A stretch of DNA of 64,000 nt, taken from positions 62,001-126,000 of the forward strand of contig NZ_NIPW01000003.1 in assembly GCF_002196855.1 (NCBI RefSeq), written 5' to 3'. This DNA comes from Haematobacter genomosp. 1. Lineage in GTDB: Bacteria; Pseudomonadota; Alphaproteobacteria; Rhodobacterales; Rhodobacteraceae. Within the stretch, counting starts at the first letter, position 1; the number at the start of each line of letters is the position of its first letter. This document shows, in pieces, positions 35,858 through 45,073 of the stretch. The notes under the pieces are model-generated. The model was not told the origin of the DNA. It searched no databases and worked only from the letters and a program-made list of their open reading frames with translations. The position numbers were made by a program, and so were the translations under genes.

Positions 35858-36462
35858 TGGACCGCTTCACCACGCTGACCGGGGTCGCCGCGCCGATGCC
35901 GCTGGTCAATATCGACACCGACATGATCATCCCGAAGCAGTTCCTCAAGACGATCAAGCGGACGGGGCTGGGCAAGAACCTGTTCGACGAGATGCGCTAT
36001 GAGGCCGACGGGTCGGAGAAGCCGGATTTCGTGCTGAACCAGCCCGCCTATCGCAATGCGGAGATCATCGTCGCGGGCGACAACTTCGGCTGTGGCTCTT
36101 CACGCGAGCATGCTCCCTGGGCGCTTCTGGATTTCGGCATCCGCTGCGTGGTCTCCACCAGCTTTGCCGACATCTTCTACAACAACTGCTTCAAGAACGG
36201 CATCCTGCCGATCGCGCTTCCGCAGGAGCAGGTGGATCGGCTGATGGATGATGCCCGCCGCGGCTCCAACGCGCGGATCACGGTGGATCTGGAGGCGCAG
36301 ACCGTATCCGCCTCCGATGGAGAGGTGTTCCACTTCGAGATCGACCCGTTCCGCAAGCACTGCCTGCTGAACGGTCTCGACGACATCGGGCTGACGCTGG
36401 AGAACGCGGGCGACATCGACGCCTATGAGGCCAAGACCCGCATGTCCCGCCCCTGGGCCTGA
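35857..36462 (+). CDS. leuD: 3-isopropylmalate dehydratase, small subunit
   Basis: This 201-residue subunit supplies the swivelling domain of isopropylmalate isomerase. [17 protein letters not shown] and [16 protein letters not shown] are the family signatures. The ATG at 35857 overlaps the leuC stop (TGATG), and AAAGGGAGA precedes it. leuB is not directly next: an endonuclease-family gene lies between. Two weak hairpins follow the stop. Confidence 0.97.
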   Translation: MDRFTTLTGVAAPMPLVNIDTDMIIPKQFLKTIKRTGLGKNLFDEMRYEADGSEKPDFVLNQPAYRNAEIIVAGDNFGCGSSREHAPWALLDFGIRCVVSTSFADIFYNNCFKNGILPIALPQEQVDRLMDDARRGSNARITVDLEAQTVSASDGEVFHFEIDPFRKHCLLNGLDDIGLTLENAGDIDAYEAKTRMSRPWA

Positions 36463-36522
36463 CCGGCTCGCGGGCTGCCGGAAAGCCCGTCAACGGTCGG
36501 GGCGGCGGGACACCGGGCCGGA

Positions 36523-36547
36523 TCCCCGTGCCGAAGACGGGATTTTC
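36523..36547 (+). terminator. Possible terminator after leuD
   Basis: CCCGT (36525-36529) pairs with ACGGG (36537-36541) across a 7-base loop, followed by ATTTTCC. The stem is short. A second hairpin (CGGGCT/AGCCCG, 36471-36489) precedes it. Confidence 0.35.
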
Positions 36548-36626
36548 CGGCGGCCGTCTGCGCTAACTCGGGGCGTTTCGGGCGCGTGTTAACCGCGTCT
36601 TAGGGAAGTCGTGACATCCTGCAGGG

Positions 36627-37805
36627 ATGCTGCGGCTTCTTTTTCTTCTGCTCCTCGTCACACCCGCCTATGCGGGTGACCGGCTGCGGCTTGCGCAATA
36701 TACGACCGAACTCACCCGTGACGGGCCGGGCCTGCTGTATCGTGACCTGCTGAAACCGGGCGCGCCGGGGGTGGAAACTGCGGTGCGCCGGATCGTGGCG
36801 GCGGGGGCGGATGTGCTGCTGCTGTGCGGCATCGATTGGGACCACGACGGGCTGGCGCTCGACGCCCTCGCGGATCGGGTGCGGGCGGCGGGCCTCGACT
36901 ATCCGCATCGGCTGGCGCTCCGGCCGAACACCGGCATGGCGACGGGGCTGGATCTCGATGGCGACGGGCGTCTGGGCGGGCCGGCCGACGCGCAGGGGTT
37001 CGGGAATTTCAGCGGGGAGAAGGCAATGGCCCTGCTGTCCCGCCTGCCCATCGCGCGAGAGGAGATCGTCGATCACAGCGCGATGCTCTGGCGCGACTTT
37101 CCCGGTAACTTTTCCCCCCTGACCGGCCCGGCGGCGGCGGCGCAAAGGCTCTCCACCACCGGGCATTGGCAGGTGCCCCTTCTGTGGGGGGCCGGGCGGG
37201 TGACGCTGCTGACCTGGTGCGCAGGGCCGCCAGCCTTCGGCGGGGAGACCAGCCTGCGCCGCAATCACGACGAAACAGCGATCTGGGGTGCACTGCTGGA
37301 CGGACGTCTTGGTCCGCCGCCTTCTGCGCCCTTCGTGCTGATGGGGGACGCCAACCTGGATCCCGAAGGCGGCGATGGCATGCGGCAGGGCATGGCGCGC
37401 CTTCTGGCCGATCCCCGTCTGGCCGATCCCCGCCCTGCCGATCCCGAGGGAGGCACGGCGACGGCAGACTGGACCGTGCTCCGCTCCGGCAAGCCGGGGC
37501 CCGGCCGGTTGCGTGTGGACTATGTCCTACCCTCCCGCGATCTGACGCTTCTCTCCGCCGCTCTGCTCCCGCCGGAGGGGGAGGATCGCCATGCCGTCGT
37601 GGTGGTGGATGTGGTGCTCCCCTCGCCGCGCGTGGAGGCAGCCGATGGAGTAGTCCCGCAGCACTCCGGCGATCCGCTTCCGTCGCCGCAGGCGGAGCGA
37701 GCGACTGCCCGCAGGCCGGGATCGGACGTCCCGACGCCTCCCGCAGAGACGGCCGGCGGCATGCGGGACGGGTCGGTTCGGCGGGAGTCCGCAGCCCCGT
37801 TCTGA
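36627..37805 (+). CDS. Exported endonuclease/exonuclease/phosphatase-family protein
   Basis: This 392-residue protein has a short signal peptide (LLFLLLLVTPAYA-GD) and an EEP fold: a nucleic-acid or phosphoester hydrolase-like Asp/Asn pair in FVLMGDANLDP, LRVDYVLPSRDL, and the terminal His in DRHAVVVVDV. The substrate is unknown. Around residue 270 a 15-bp unit is repeated almost three times (LADPRLADPRPADP). The last 55 residues form a Pro/Arg-rich tail of low complexity. It sits between leuD and leuB on the same strand. Confidence 0.8.
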   Translation: MLRLLFLLLLVTPAYAGDRLRLAQYTTELTRDGPGLLYRDLLKPGAPGVETAVRRIVAAGADVLLLCGIDWDHDGLALDALADRVRAAGLDYPHRLALRPNTGMATGLDLDGDGRLGGPADAQGFGNFSGEKAMALLSRLPIAREEIVDHSAMLWRDFPGNFSPLTGPAAAAQRLSTTGHWQVPLLWGAGRVTLLTWCAGPPAFGGETSLRRNHDETAIWGALLDGRLGPPPSAPFVLMGDANLDPEGGDGMRQGMARLLADPRLADPRPADPEGGTATADWTVLRSGKPGPGRLRVDYVLPSRDLTLLSAALLPPEGEDRHAVVVVDVVLPSPRVEAADGVVPQHSGDPLPSPQAERATARRPGSDVPTPPAETAGGMRDGSVRRESAAPF

Positions 37806-37871
37806 TCCACGCCGCTTGACCGGCGGAGGGACGAAGGCTAGGCCATCCCGGCGCATTAGGAGGAATTGTCC

Positions 37872-38972
37872 ATGTCTAACCCGTCGCTTCTCATCCTGCC
37901 CGGCGATGGCATCGGCCCCGAAGTGATGACCGAGGTCCGCAAGGTCATCGACTGGTTTGCTGGTCAGGGCCTTGTCTTCGACATTCATGAGGGTCTTGTC
38001 GGCGGCTGTTCCTATGACGCGCATGGCACGCCGCTCACGGACGAGACGATGGAACTGGCGCAATCGGTGGATGCGGTGCTGCTCGGTGCAGTGGGCGGGC
38101 CGAAATACGATGTGCTGGACTTTTCGGTGAAGCCGGAGCGGGGGCTGCTGCGCCTCCGCAAGGAGATGGACCTCTACGCGAACCTCCGGCCTGCACAGTG
38201 CTTCGACGCGCTGGCCGATTTCTCCTCGCTCAAGCGCGAGGTGGTGGCCGGGCTCGACATCATGATCGTGCGGGAGTTGACCTCGGGCGTCTATTTCGGC
38301 GAGCCGCGCGGCATCTTCATCGAAGGCAATGAGCGGGTGGGCATCAACACCCAGCGCTATACGGAATCCGAGATCGCCCGCGTTGCCCGCTCCGCTTTCG
38401 AGCTGGCGCGGCGGCGCAACAACAAGGTCTGCTCGATGGAGAAGGCCAATGTGATGGAATCCGGCGTTCTGTGGCGTGAAGTCGTCCAGAAGGTCCACGA
38501 CGACGAATACCCTGACGTGGAGCTGACGCATATGTATGCCGATGCCGGTGCCATGCAGCTCACCCGCTGGCCGAGGCAGTTCGACGTCATCGTGACGGAC
38601 AACCTCTTCGGCGATCTGCTGTCAGATCTTGCCGCGATGCTGACCGGCTCCCTCGGCATGCTGCCCTCCGCGAGCCTCGGTGCGCCGATGGCCAACGGGC
38701 GGCCGAAGGCGCTCTATGAGCCGGTGCACGGCTCTGCGCCGGATATCGCGGGGCAGGGCAAGGCCAACCCGATCGCCTGCATCCTCTCCTTCGCCATGGC
38801 GCTGCGTTACTCCTTCGACCGTGGTGCGGAGGCCGACCGGCTGGAGCGCGCGGTGGAGAAGGTGCTGGCCGATGGCGACCGGACGGCTGATCTGATGCAG
38901 GCGGGCGACCGTGCGCCGCTCAGCACCTCGCAGATGGGCGATGCCATCGTCCGGGCGCTGGCGGAGGTCTGA
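37872..38972 (+). CDS. leuB: 3-isopropylmalate dehydrogenase
   Basis: This 366-residue NAD-dependent dehydrogenase oxidises 3-isopropylmalate in leucine synthesis. Signatures: [33 protein letters not shown] and the metal site [19 protein letters not shown]. The ATG at 37872 lies eight bases after AGGAGG; an in-frame TTG at 37866 is within the spacer and less likely. It appears to have its own promoter region, since about 65 bp separate it from the preceding gene. Confidence 0.97.
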   Translation: MSNPSLLILPGDGIGPEVMTEVRKVIDWFAGQGLVFDIHEGLVGGCSYDAHGTPLTDETMELAQSVDAVLLGAVGGPKYDVLDFSVKPERGLLRLRKEMDLYANLRPAQCFDALADFSSLKREVVAGLDIMIVRELTSGVYFGEPRGIFIEGNERVGINTQRYTESEIARVARSAFELARRRNNKVCSMEKANVMESGVLWREVVQKVHDDEYPDVELTHMYADAGAMQLTRWPRQFDVIVTDNLFGDLLSDLAAMLTGSLGMLPSASLGAPMANGRPKALYEPVHGSAPDIAGQGKANPIACILSFAMALRYSFDRGAEADRLERAVEKVLADGDRTADLMQAGDRAPLSTSQMGDAIVRALAEV

Positions 38973-39416
38973 CCGGCTTCCCCGGAGCGCCTGCCGCGGC
39001 ATGGCCCATGGCATGTCGCGCGCCCTCCTGCACGTAGGAGGGTGGGCCGCGTGCCGGCGGCCCCCGCAGGCGTGTCCGACATCGCCTTGGCGGCCGCGGC
39101 ATCACCCCGCGGTCCATCCCGCGTGCACCCCACCGCGCAGCGCCTGCCCGCGATGGTCGGGGCCGACCGTTTTGTCATGCACCCGTATCCGCCGGTGAGG
39201 GGGGCGATCACGCGGGCGGCAAGTCCCGACGCACGTGCGGGGGGACTTGCCGCTGATATTGGCGTAGGGCGGAGAGGCAGTGGATGTCCCCGCACGTGCA
39301 TCGGGACTCGCGTCGGCATCCGGTCGGGTGCCGCTCATAATCCACAGCGGTCGTTTTCCATATCCGCACATCATGTCGCACTTGACCGGTGAGACGCCAC
39401 ATGGTCTGGCTCCGCC
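38973..39416. other. Noncoding region with hairpin and inverted GCACGTGC elements
   Basis: About 440 bp without a supportable gene. CCCTCCT/AGGAGGG (39023-39042, loop GCACGT) may terminate leuB. A larger imperfect inverted repeat with palindromic GCACGTGC cores occupies 39222-39308. Confidence 0.5.
39222..39308. repeat. Imperfect inverted repeat, about 23 bp arms
   Basis: Arm 39222-39246 (AGTCCCGACGCACGTGCGG then GGGGAC) pairs with arm 39286-39308 (GTCCCCGCACGTGCATCGG then GACT). The only differences are one C/T position and two extra G bases; the loop is 39 bp. Each arm contains the self-palindrome GCACGTGC. Confidence 0.8.
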
Positions 39417-40154
39417 ATGGCGAAACCCGCAAAGACCGCCCGTTCGAAGGCCGCTTCAGCCCCCGCGCGCGTCCGCCTCGCGCCCGGCCGGAAGGACATG
39501 GCCCGCTGGGCGATCCGCGGGGGGATCGGGCTGGTGGCCGTGCTGCTCGCCGCTGTGCTGTTCTTCTCGCTCTTCAATCCGCCCACGACCATCTACATGG
39601 CCGCAGAATCCCGTAGGCTCGGCGGGGTTGAGCAGGAATGGGTGGATTTCGAGAACGTGGCCCCCGTAATGGCCCGCTCCATCGTCGCGGCGGAGGATGC
39701 GAATTTCTGCCTGCACTGGGGCTTCGACATGGGTGAGATAAGGCGTGCCATTGATGCGGGCGGCCAGCGTGGCGCCTCCACTATCAGCCAGCAGACGGTG
39801 AAGAACGTCTACCTCTGGCAGGGCCGCTCTTGGCCGCGCAAGGCATTGGAGGCCGTGCTGACGCCCTTGGTGGAGACGTTCTGGTCCAAGCGGCGGATCC
39901 TTGAGGTCTACATGAACGTGGCGGAATTCGGTGAGGGGGTCTTTGGCGTTCAGGCGGCGGCGCAGCACTACTACAATGTCGATGCCGCCCGGCTCACGCC
40001 GCCGCAGGCCGCGCGGCTGGCCGCGATTCTGCCGGACCCTAAGGGACGTGACCCGCGTCGGCCGACGGCTTTCGTCCAGCGTCGGGGGGCCGCGATTCAG
40101 GACGGGGCGCAGACGATACGCGCCGACGGACGCGCAAACTGTTTCACCGGCTGA
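39417..40154 (+). CDS. mtgA: Monofunctional peptidoglycan transglycosylase
   Basis: This 245-residue GT51 enzyme polymerises lipid II glycan strands. It has a basic N-terminus, one membrane anchor (about 30-52), then the transglycosylase fold: catalytic Glu in SIVAAEDANFCLHWGFD, GGQRGASTISQQTVKNVYLW, and KRRILEVYMNVAEFGEGVFG with the second Glu. It is a single gene. The last 30 residues vary in the family. Confidence 0.95.
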   Translation: MAKPAKTARSKAASAPARVRLAPGRKDMARWAIRGGIGLVAVLLAAVLFFSLFNPPTTIYMAAESRRLGGVEQEWVDFENVAPVMARSIVAAEDANFCLHWGFDMGEIRRAIDAGGQRGASTISQQTVKNVYLWQGRSWPRKALEAVLTPLVETFWSKRRILEVYMNVAEFGEGVFGVQAAAQHYYNVDAARLTPPQAARLAAILPDPKGRDPRRPTAFVQRRGAAIQDGAQTIRADGRANCFTG

Positions 40155-40250
40155 GGCGGCTTTCCCTTCGGACGGGATTGAAATTCCCCGCCGCGGGCGC
40201 GATGAAAGGCCATTCCGCCCGATACCCATGAAGCGCGAGACGACGCAGCG

Positions 40251-40916
40251 ATGAACAGGCTCTTTCACTTCCCCCTCTCTCCCTTCTCCCGCAAGGTCCG
40301 GCTCACGCTCGCGGAGAAAAGGATCGAGGTCGAACTGGTGGAGGAGCGTTACTGGGAGCCGAACCAGGATTTCCTGCGCCGCAACCCAGCCGGCAAGGTG
40401 CCGGTCCTGCGTCTCAACAACCGCGTCCTGTCCGAAAGTCAGGCGATTTGCGAATATCTGGAGGAGACGGTGCCGAACCCGCCGCTGTTTCCCAGAAGTC
40501 CCGATGAACGGTTCGAGGTGCGCCGCCTCTGCGCCTGGTTCGACGACAAGTTCCACCATGAGGTCACGTCCAAGCTGCTCTATGAGCGGGTGAACAAGAA
40601 GATCATGGGTCTCGGCTATCCCGACAGCAAGAACGTCAAGTCGGGCGCGCAGAAGATCAAGTATCATCTCGACTACATGGGCTGGCTGCTCGATCAGCGC
40701 CGCTGGCTGGCGGGAGACCTGATGACGCTGGCGGATTTCGCCGCTGCGGCGCATCTGTCCTGCCTCGACTACATCTCCGACGTGGACTGGAACCGGGCCG
40801 CCAACGTGCGGGACTGGTATGCCAAGATCAAGTCGCGCCCCTCCTTCCGGTCGCTGCTGGCCGATCAGGTGCCGGGCTTCCCGCCCCCCAGGCACTATGC
40901 CGATCTCGACTTCTGA
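40251..40916 (+). CDS. Glutathione S-transferase family protein
   Basis: This 221-residue protein has an N-terminal thioredoxin-like domain ([19 protein letters not shown], cis-Pro in GKVPVLRL, glutathione-binding [11 protein letters not shown]) and a helical C-terminal domain ([16 protein letters not shown]). The SPFSRK position suggests a serine-type active site. Its 3' end overlaps queG by 20 bp, an association I recall as common in Rhodobacterales. Its substrate is unknown. Confidence 0.9.
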   Translation: MNRLFHFPLSPFSRKVRLTLAEKRIEVELVEERYWEPNQDFLRRNPAGKVPVLRLNNRVLSESQAICEYLEETVPNPPLFPRSPDERFEVRRLCAWFDDKFHHEVTSKLLYERVNKKIMGLGYPDSKNVKSGAQKIKYHLDYMGWLLDQRRWLAGDLMTLADFAAAAHLSCLDYISDVDWNRAANVRDWYAKIKSRPSFRSLLADQVPGFPPPRHYADLDF

Positions 40917-41952
40917 GCTGAAGGCCCGCCTGGTCGCCCAGGCGCTGGCGGAGGGGTTCTCCGCCGCGCGACTTTGCCGTCCAACGGATATTCCCGAAGT
41001 GCCGGAGCGATATCGGGCCTTTCTGGACGCCGGGTTTCACGGCCAGATGGGCTGGCTCGCGGAACGGGTGCCCTGGCGGACCGATCCGGCCGCGCTCTGG
41101 CCGGAGGCGCGCTCCGTCATCATGTTGGCCGAGAGCTATACACCCGAGGAGAACCCCATGGCCGCCGTCGCGCGGCGGGACAGGGGGGCGATCTCCGTCT
41201 ATGCGCGGGGCAAGGATTATCACGATCTGGTGAAGAAGCGGCTGAAGCGGCTCGCCCGGTGGCTGATCGCCGAGGGCGGCGGCGAGGTGAAGGTATTCGT
41301 CGATACCGCTCCGGTGCCGGAGAAGCCGCTGGCGCAGGCGGCGGGGCTGGGCTGGCAGGGCAAGCATACCAACCTCGTCAGCCGCGAGATGGGCAACTGG
41401 TTCTTTCTGGGGGCGATCTTCACCACGCTGGACCTGCCGGTGGACGGGGCGGAGGCGGACCACTGCGGCTCCTGCACGCGCTGCCAGACCGCCTGCCCGA
41501 CCGACGCCTTTCCCGCGCCCTATCAGCTGGATGCCCGCCGCTGCATCTCCTACCTGACCATCGAGCATCATGGGCCGGTGGAGGAGTCGCTGCGGCAGCG
41601 GATGGGCAATCGCATCTATGGCTGCGACGACTGTCTGGCGGCCTGCCCGTGGAACAAGTTCGCCGTCGAGGCGCGGGAGACGCGCTATGCCGCCCGCGAG
41701 GATCTGGTGTCGCCGCCGCTGGCGGAACTGGCGCTGTTGGACGATGCCGCCTTTCGCGCCCGATTCTCCGGTAGTCCGATCAAGCGGATCGGACGCAACC
41801 GATTTGTGCGCAACGTGCTCTACGCAATTGGAAATTCCGCCGAGAGCCGCCTGATGCCTTCGGCGATGGCGCTCTGCTCCGACCCCGATCCGGTGGTCGC
41901 GGAGGCGGCGGAATGGGCCGTGAATCGCCTGTCCATGCAGCGGGATCAGTGA
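40897..41952 (+). CDS. queG: Epoxyqueuosine reductase
   Basis: This 351-residue cobalamin-dependent enzyme makes queuosine from epoxyqueuosine in tRNA anticodons. Two ferredoxin-type [4Fe-4S] motifs are clear: [16 protein letters not shown] and [14 protein letters not shown]. The catalytic Asp lies in [12 protein letters not shown] and the active-site region in [12 protein letters not shown] short HEAT-like stretch ends the protein. The ATG at 40897 lies inside the preceding GST gene (20-bp overlap). Confidence 0.95.
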   Translation: MPISTSELKARLVAQALAEGFSAARLCRPTDIPEVPERYRAFLDAGFHGQMGWLAERVPWRTDPAALWPEARSVIMLAESYTPEENPMAAVARRDRGAISVYARGKDYHDLVKKRLKRLARWLIAEGGGEVKVFVDTAPVPEKPLAQAAGLGWQGKHTNLVSREMGNWFFLGAIFTTLDLPVDGAEADHCGSCTRCQTACPTDAFPAPYQLDARRCISYLTIEHHGPVEESLRQRMGNRIYGCDDCLAACPWNKFAVEARETRYAAREDLVSPPLAELALLDDAAFRARFSGSPIKRIGRNRFVRNVLYAIGNSAESRLMPSAMALCSDPDPVVAEAAEWAVNRLSMQRDQ

Positions 41953-42021
41953 CTTTCCGCCACCGGGGCAGACAAAAGGCCGCATCGGCCCTATATTCGC
42001 CTCTCCAGGAGGAGAAGGCGC

Positions 42022-42219
42022 ATGACAAAACATATCACCGACCGCCGCGAACCCGGCGAGACCGGGCGGCTGGAAAAATTCGCCGCCTTGGCGCGTGAGC
42101 AGGGCGAAGGGCCGCATCCTGCCAGCCTCGAACTGATGAAGCGCACCGGCGCGAAATCCCCCGAAGCCGATGCCCGGGTGGCCCAGTACACGCGTATCGA
42201 GCGCGGTCGCGAAGCCTGA
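42022..42219 (+). CDS. Uncharacterised 65-residue protein
   Basis: I do not recognise this small, charged, soluble protein (LEKFAALAREQGEGPHPASLELMKRTG). A strong AGGAGGAGA ribosome site precedes the ATG and codon use matches the genome, which support a real gene. It follows queG by 69 bp and is convergent with ilvE. No cysteine or membrane segment is present. Confidence 0.6.
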   Translation: MTKHITDRREPGETGRLEKFAALAREQGEGPHPASLELMKRTGAKSPEADARVAQYTRIERGREA

Positions 42220-42329
42220 TCGTCGCAAAGCGGGGCTGACGCGGCTTCCTTGGGGGCTTGTCCCGGCCCGGAAAAGAGCGGGGCGGCCCGTGCGGCACCG
42301 CCCCGTCTTTGCTGATCACACCGGGCAGG

Positions 42330-43199
42330 TCAGGCGCGCACGTGCTTTTCGTAGGTGGAGGCGATGTCGCGGGTAAGGGCGCCCACCTCGAAGTTGTAGT
42401 CACCGATCTGGCCCACAGGGGTCACTTCCGCCGCCGTGCCGGTCAGGAAACACTGCTCGAAGCCTTCAAGCTCCGCGGGCAGGATATGGCGTTCGTGCAC
42501 CTTGATCTGGTTGTCGCGGAGCAGGCCGATCACCGTCTGGCGCGTGATGCCGTTCAGGAAGCAGTCGGCCAGCGGGGTATGCACCTCGCCATCCTTGACG
42601 AAGAAGATGTTCGCCCCGGTCGCTTCGGCCACATAGCCGCGATAGTCGAAGAACAGCGCGTCGGAGCAGCCCTTGGCCTGCGCCGCATGTTTCGACATCG
42701 TGCAGATCATGTAAAGCCCCGCCGCCTTGGCCTCCGCCGGGATGGTTTCGGGCGAGGGGCGCTTCCATTTGGAGATGTCGAGCTTTGCGCCCTTCATCTT
42801 GGCGTCGCCGTAATAGGCGCCCCACCCCCAGGTCGCGATCGCGAGCCGCACCGGATTGCCGATGGCGGAAACGCCCATCTCGTCACCCGCGCCGCGGAAG
42901 GCAAGCGCGCGGACATAGCCGTCCGTCAGCCCGTTGGCCTTGAGGACCGCGTCCTTCGCCGCGTCGATTTCCTCGACGGTGAAGGGAATTTCCATGTCGA
43001 GCAGGTTGGCCGAGCGGTGAAGCCGCTGGGAATGTTCGGTGCCTTTGAAAATCTTGCCGTTGTAGCACCGCTCTCCCTCAAATACCGCGGAGGCGTAGTG
43101 CAGCGCGTGGGTCAGCACATGCACCTGCGCATCCCGCCACTCCACCAGTTTGCCATCCATCCAGATCTTGCCATCGCGGTCTTCGTACGAGCCGGCCAT
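42330..43199 (-). CDS. ilvE: Branched-chain amino acid aminotransferase
   Basis: This 289-residue fold-type IV PLP enzyme performs the last step of valine, leucine and isoleucine synthesis. The PLP Lys is in AEAKAAGLYM. Other family segments are ALHYASAVFEGERCY, the GYVAEATGANIFFV active-site loop, and FLTGTAAEVTPV. It is divergent from petP across a 129-bp region with a palindromic candidate operator. ilvA and leuBCD are also in this window but not in one operon. Confidence 0.95.
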   Translation of the reverse strand: MAGSYEDRDGKIWMDGKLVEWRDAQVHVLTHALHYASAVFEGERCYNGKIFKGTEHSQRLHRSANLLDMEIPFTVEEIDAAKDAVLKANGLTDGYVRALAFRGAGDEMGVSAIGNPVRLAIATWGWGAYYGDAKMKGAKLDISKWKRPSPETIPAEAKAAGLYMICTMSKHAAQAKGCSDALFFDYRGYVAEATGANIFFVKDGEVHTPLADCFLNGITRQTVIGLLRDNQIKVHERHILPAELEGFEQCFLTGTAAEVTPVGQIGDYNFEVGALTRDIASTYEKHVRA

Positions 43200-43248
43200 C
43201 GGGCCATTCCTTTCGTGTTTCCCCGCCTCGGGGATTTCCTTGGCGAAT

Positions 43249-43291
43249 CTTGCGCGCCTATTTCTCCATATTGAAGAATGTTGCGCGCAAG
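43249..43291. promoter_or_regulatory. Candidate operator between ilvE and petP (TTGCGCGCAA)
   Basis: CTTGCGCGC (43249-43257) and GCGCGCAAG (43283-43291) are perfect 9-bp inverted arms. The right arm lies within the 10-bp palindrome TTGCGCGCAA (43281-43290), and TTGCGCGC occurs as a direct repeat 31 bp apart, about three helical turns. It sits 38 bp before the petP ATG, a plausible MarR-type site, so autoregulation by PetP is a reasonable guess. Confidence 0.5.
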
Positions 43292-43328
43292 CCCGGCGGA
43301 GCTATCAATTGATTCTTGGAAAGTCAAC

Positions 43329-43892
43329 ATGTCTGACGTAAACACGGTGTCCAGACGCAATGGAGCAAGGGAGTCCGGGTTGGCGGAAGGTATCGGCGCA
43401 TCGCCCGTGCAGGGCGAGGGACTGCTGTTTCTGACGGATGAACAGCTTCGCAAGGGCATCGAGGCGATGTTCTTCGCCTACCGTGGATTTACCGCGGACC
43501 CTGACCGGATTCTGGAGCAATACGATTATGGCCGCGCCCATCACCGGGCGCTGCACTTCATTCACCGCTGCCCGGGCACCACGGTCAACAACCTGCTCGC
43601 GATCCTCGGCGTGACCAAGCAATCGCTGAACCGTGTCCTGCGGGCGCTGGTGGAGGACGGGCTGGTCGAAAGCCGGGTCGGACGGAACGACAAGCGGGAG
43701 CGGCACCTTTACCTGACCGAGCGCGGCACCGTGCTGGAACGCGACCTGTCCGAAGCGCAGCGGGCACGGATGCGCGCGGCCTACCGGGCGGTGGGACCGG
43801 AGGCGGTGGCCGGGTTCCGGCAGGTGCTGGAGGCGATGATGGACCCGGAGATGCGCCGGCTCTATGGCGGATTGAAGGAGCAGGGATCGTGA
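43329..43892 (+). CDS. petP: MarR-family regulator PetP
   Basis: This 187-residue protein has a winged helix-turn-helix with the MarR pattern (ALHFIHRCPGTTVNNLLAILGVTKQSLNRVL and wing GRNDKRERHLYLTERG). In Rhodobacter capsulatus petP precedes petR, and petR is needed for cytochrome bc1 and c2 production. The GTG of petR overlaps its stop (GTGA). The ATG at 43329 begins MSDVN. It has a disordered N-terminal 35 residues. Confidence 0.87.
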   Translation: MSDVNTVSRRNGARESGLAEGIGASPVQGEGLLFLTDEQLRKGIEAMFFAYRGFTADPDRILEQYDYGRAHHRALHFIHRCPGTTVNNLLAILGVTKQSLNRVLRALVEDGLVESRVGRNDKRERHLYLTERGTVLERDLSEAQRARMRAAYRAVGPEAVAGFRQVLEAMMDPEMRRLYGGLKEQGS

Positions 43893-44593
43893 CGGAGATT
43901 TCCGCGCCGCATCTGCTGATCGTCGATGACGACCAGCGGATCCGCGGCCTTTTGCAAAAATTCCTGATACGGAATGGATTTCTGGTGTCCACCGCGCGGG
44001 ATGCGGGGCAGGCGCGGCGGCTGCTCGCGGGGCTGGAGTTCGACCTGCTGGTGCTCGACGTGATGATGCCCGGCGAGGACGGGATCAGCCTGACGCAAGC
44101 GCTCAGGGAAGATCTCGATACGCCGATCCTGCTGCTGACGGCGAAGGGGGAGGCGGATGATCGCATCAAGGGGCTGGAGGCGGGGGCGGACGACTATCTG
44201 ACGAAACCCTTCGAGCCGCGGGAGCTTCTGCTGCGCATCAACGCGATCCTGCGCCGGGTGCCTGCCGCCCGCCCGGAGCAGGCGGGCCCGAAGGTCATTC
44301 AGCTTGGTCCCGTCCGCTATGACGTGGAACGGGGCGAGATGTGGCGCGGACCGGAGCATGTACGGCTGACGGCGACCGAGGTCGCGCTGATGCGCATCTT
44401 CGCGGCCAATCCGGGCGAGGCGTTGACGCGCGAGAAGCTGGTGGAGGATCTGGGGCGCGACAAGGGGCAGGCGCAGGAACGCGCGGTCGATGTGCAGATC
44501 ACCCGCCTCCGCCGCAAGATCGAGGAGGATCCGCGCCAGCCACGCTACCTGCAGACCGTGCGGGGCGAAGGCTACATGCTGGCGCCCGACTGA
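43889..44593 (+). CDS. petR: OmpR-family response regulator PetR
   Basis: This 234-residue regulator has a receiver domain (LLIVDDDQRIRG, phospho-Asp in LLVLDVMMPGEDG, Lys in DDYLTKPFEP) and a C-terminal winged-helix DNA-binding domain ending TVRGEGYMLAPD. No partner kinase is adjacent, as in other petPR loci. Translation starts at a GTG overlapping the petP stop. It probably controls respiratory cytochromes in this organism, by homology. Confidence 0.9.
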   Translation: MTEISAPHLLIVDDDQRIRGLLQKFLIRNGFLVSTARDAGQARRLLAGLEFDLLVLDVMMPGEDGISLTQALREDLDTPILLLTAKGEADDRIKGLEAGADDYLTKPFEPRELLLRINAILRRVPAARPEQAGPKVIQLGPVRYDVERGEMWRGPEHVRLTATEVALMRIFAANPGEALTREKLVEDLGRDKGQAQERAVDVQITRLRRKIEEDPRQPRYLQTVRGEGYMLAPD

Positions 44594-44677
44594 GCTGACG
44601 TGAACTTGACCGGGCCTGACTGTGCCCGACGGGCACCTGACAAGGCATCTGGCGGGACGGAAAGCACCTGGCGGGAC

Positions 44678-44710
44678 GGAAAACCGGGGGCATCGAACCC
44701 CCGGCTTTCC
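44678..44710 (+). terminator. Strong hairpin after petR
   Basis: GGAAAACCGGGGG (44678-44690) pairs with CCCCCGGCTTTCC (44698-44710) with one A-C mismatch and a 7-base loop. Two 19-bp near-identical units (44646-44664, 44665-44683) run into its left arm. There is no T-run, so it may be a terminator or a processing signal. Confidence 0.55.
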
Positions 44711-44831
44711 GGCTGCCGCGGGACAGCGGCGGGACATCGGCGGGGTATTGGAGGGACGGATCCCGCGGCGGGGCGGCTCGACTCCGGCGCAGCCTTGTGC
44801 TTTCAGGGGCGCGAACCAAGGAGACCGCGCC

Positions 44832-45068
44832 ATGACGCAGCCCGTGACGGAGCTGAGCTTCGAGGAAGCGCTGAAGGAACTGGAGCAGGTGGTGAGCCAG
44901 CTCGAACGGGGGGAGGTGGCGCTGGAGGCGTCCATCGCCCTTTATGAACGCGGCAACGCGCTGCGCCAGCATTGCGAGACAAAGCTGCGCGCGGCGGAGG
45001 AGCGGGTCGAGCAGATCACGCTCCAGAACGGTCAGCCGACGGGAACGCGGCCGGCCGAGGGACTCTGA
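44832..45068 (+). CDS. xseB: Exodeoxyribonuclease VII, small subunit
   Basis: This 78-residue helical protein binds XseA in exonuclease VII. The family pattern LSFEEALKELEQVVSQLERGEVALEASIALYERG is complete. The ATG at 44832 follows AAGGAG. It begins the common xseB-ispA-dxs cluster; ispA starts five bases after its stop. Confidence 0.94.
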   Translation: MTQPVTELSFEEALKELEQVVSQLERGEVALEASIALYERGNALRQHCETKLRAAEERVEQITLQNGQPTGTRPAEGL

Positions 45069-45073
45069 CACCG

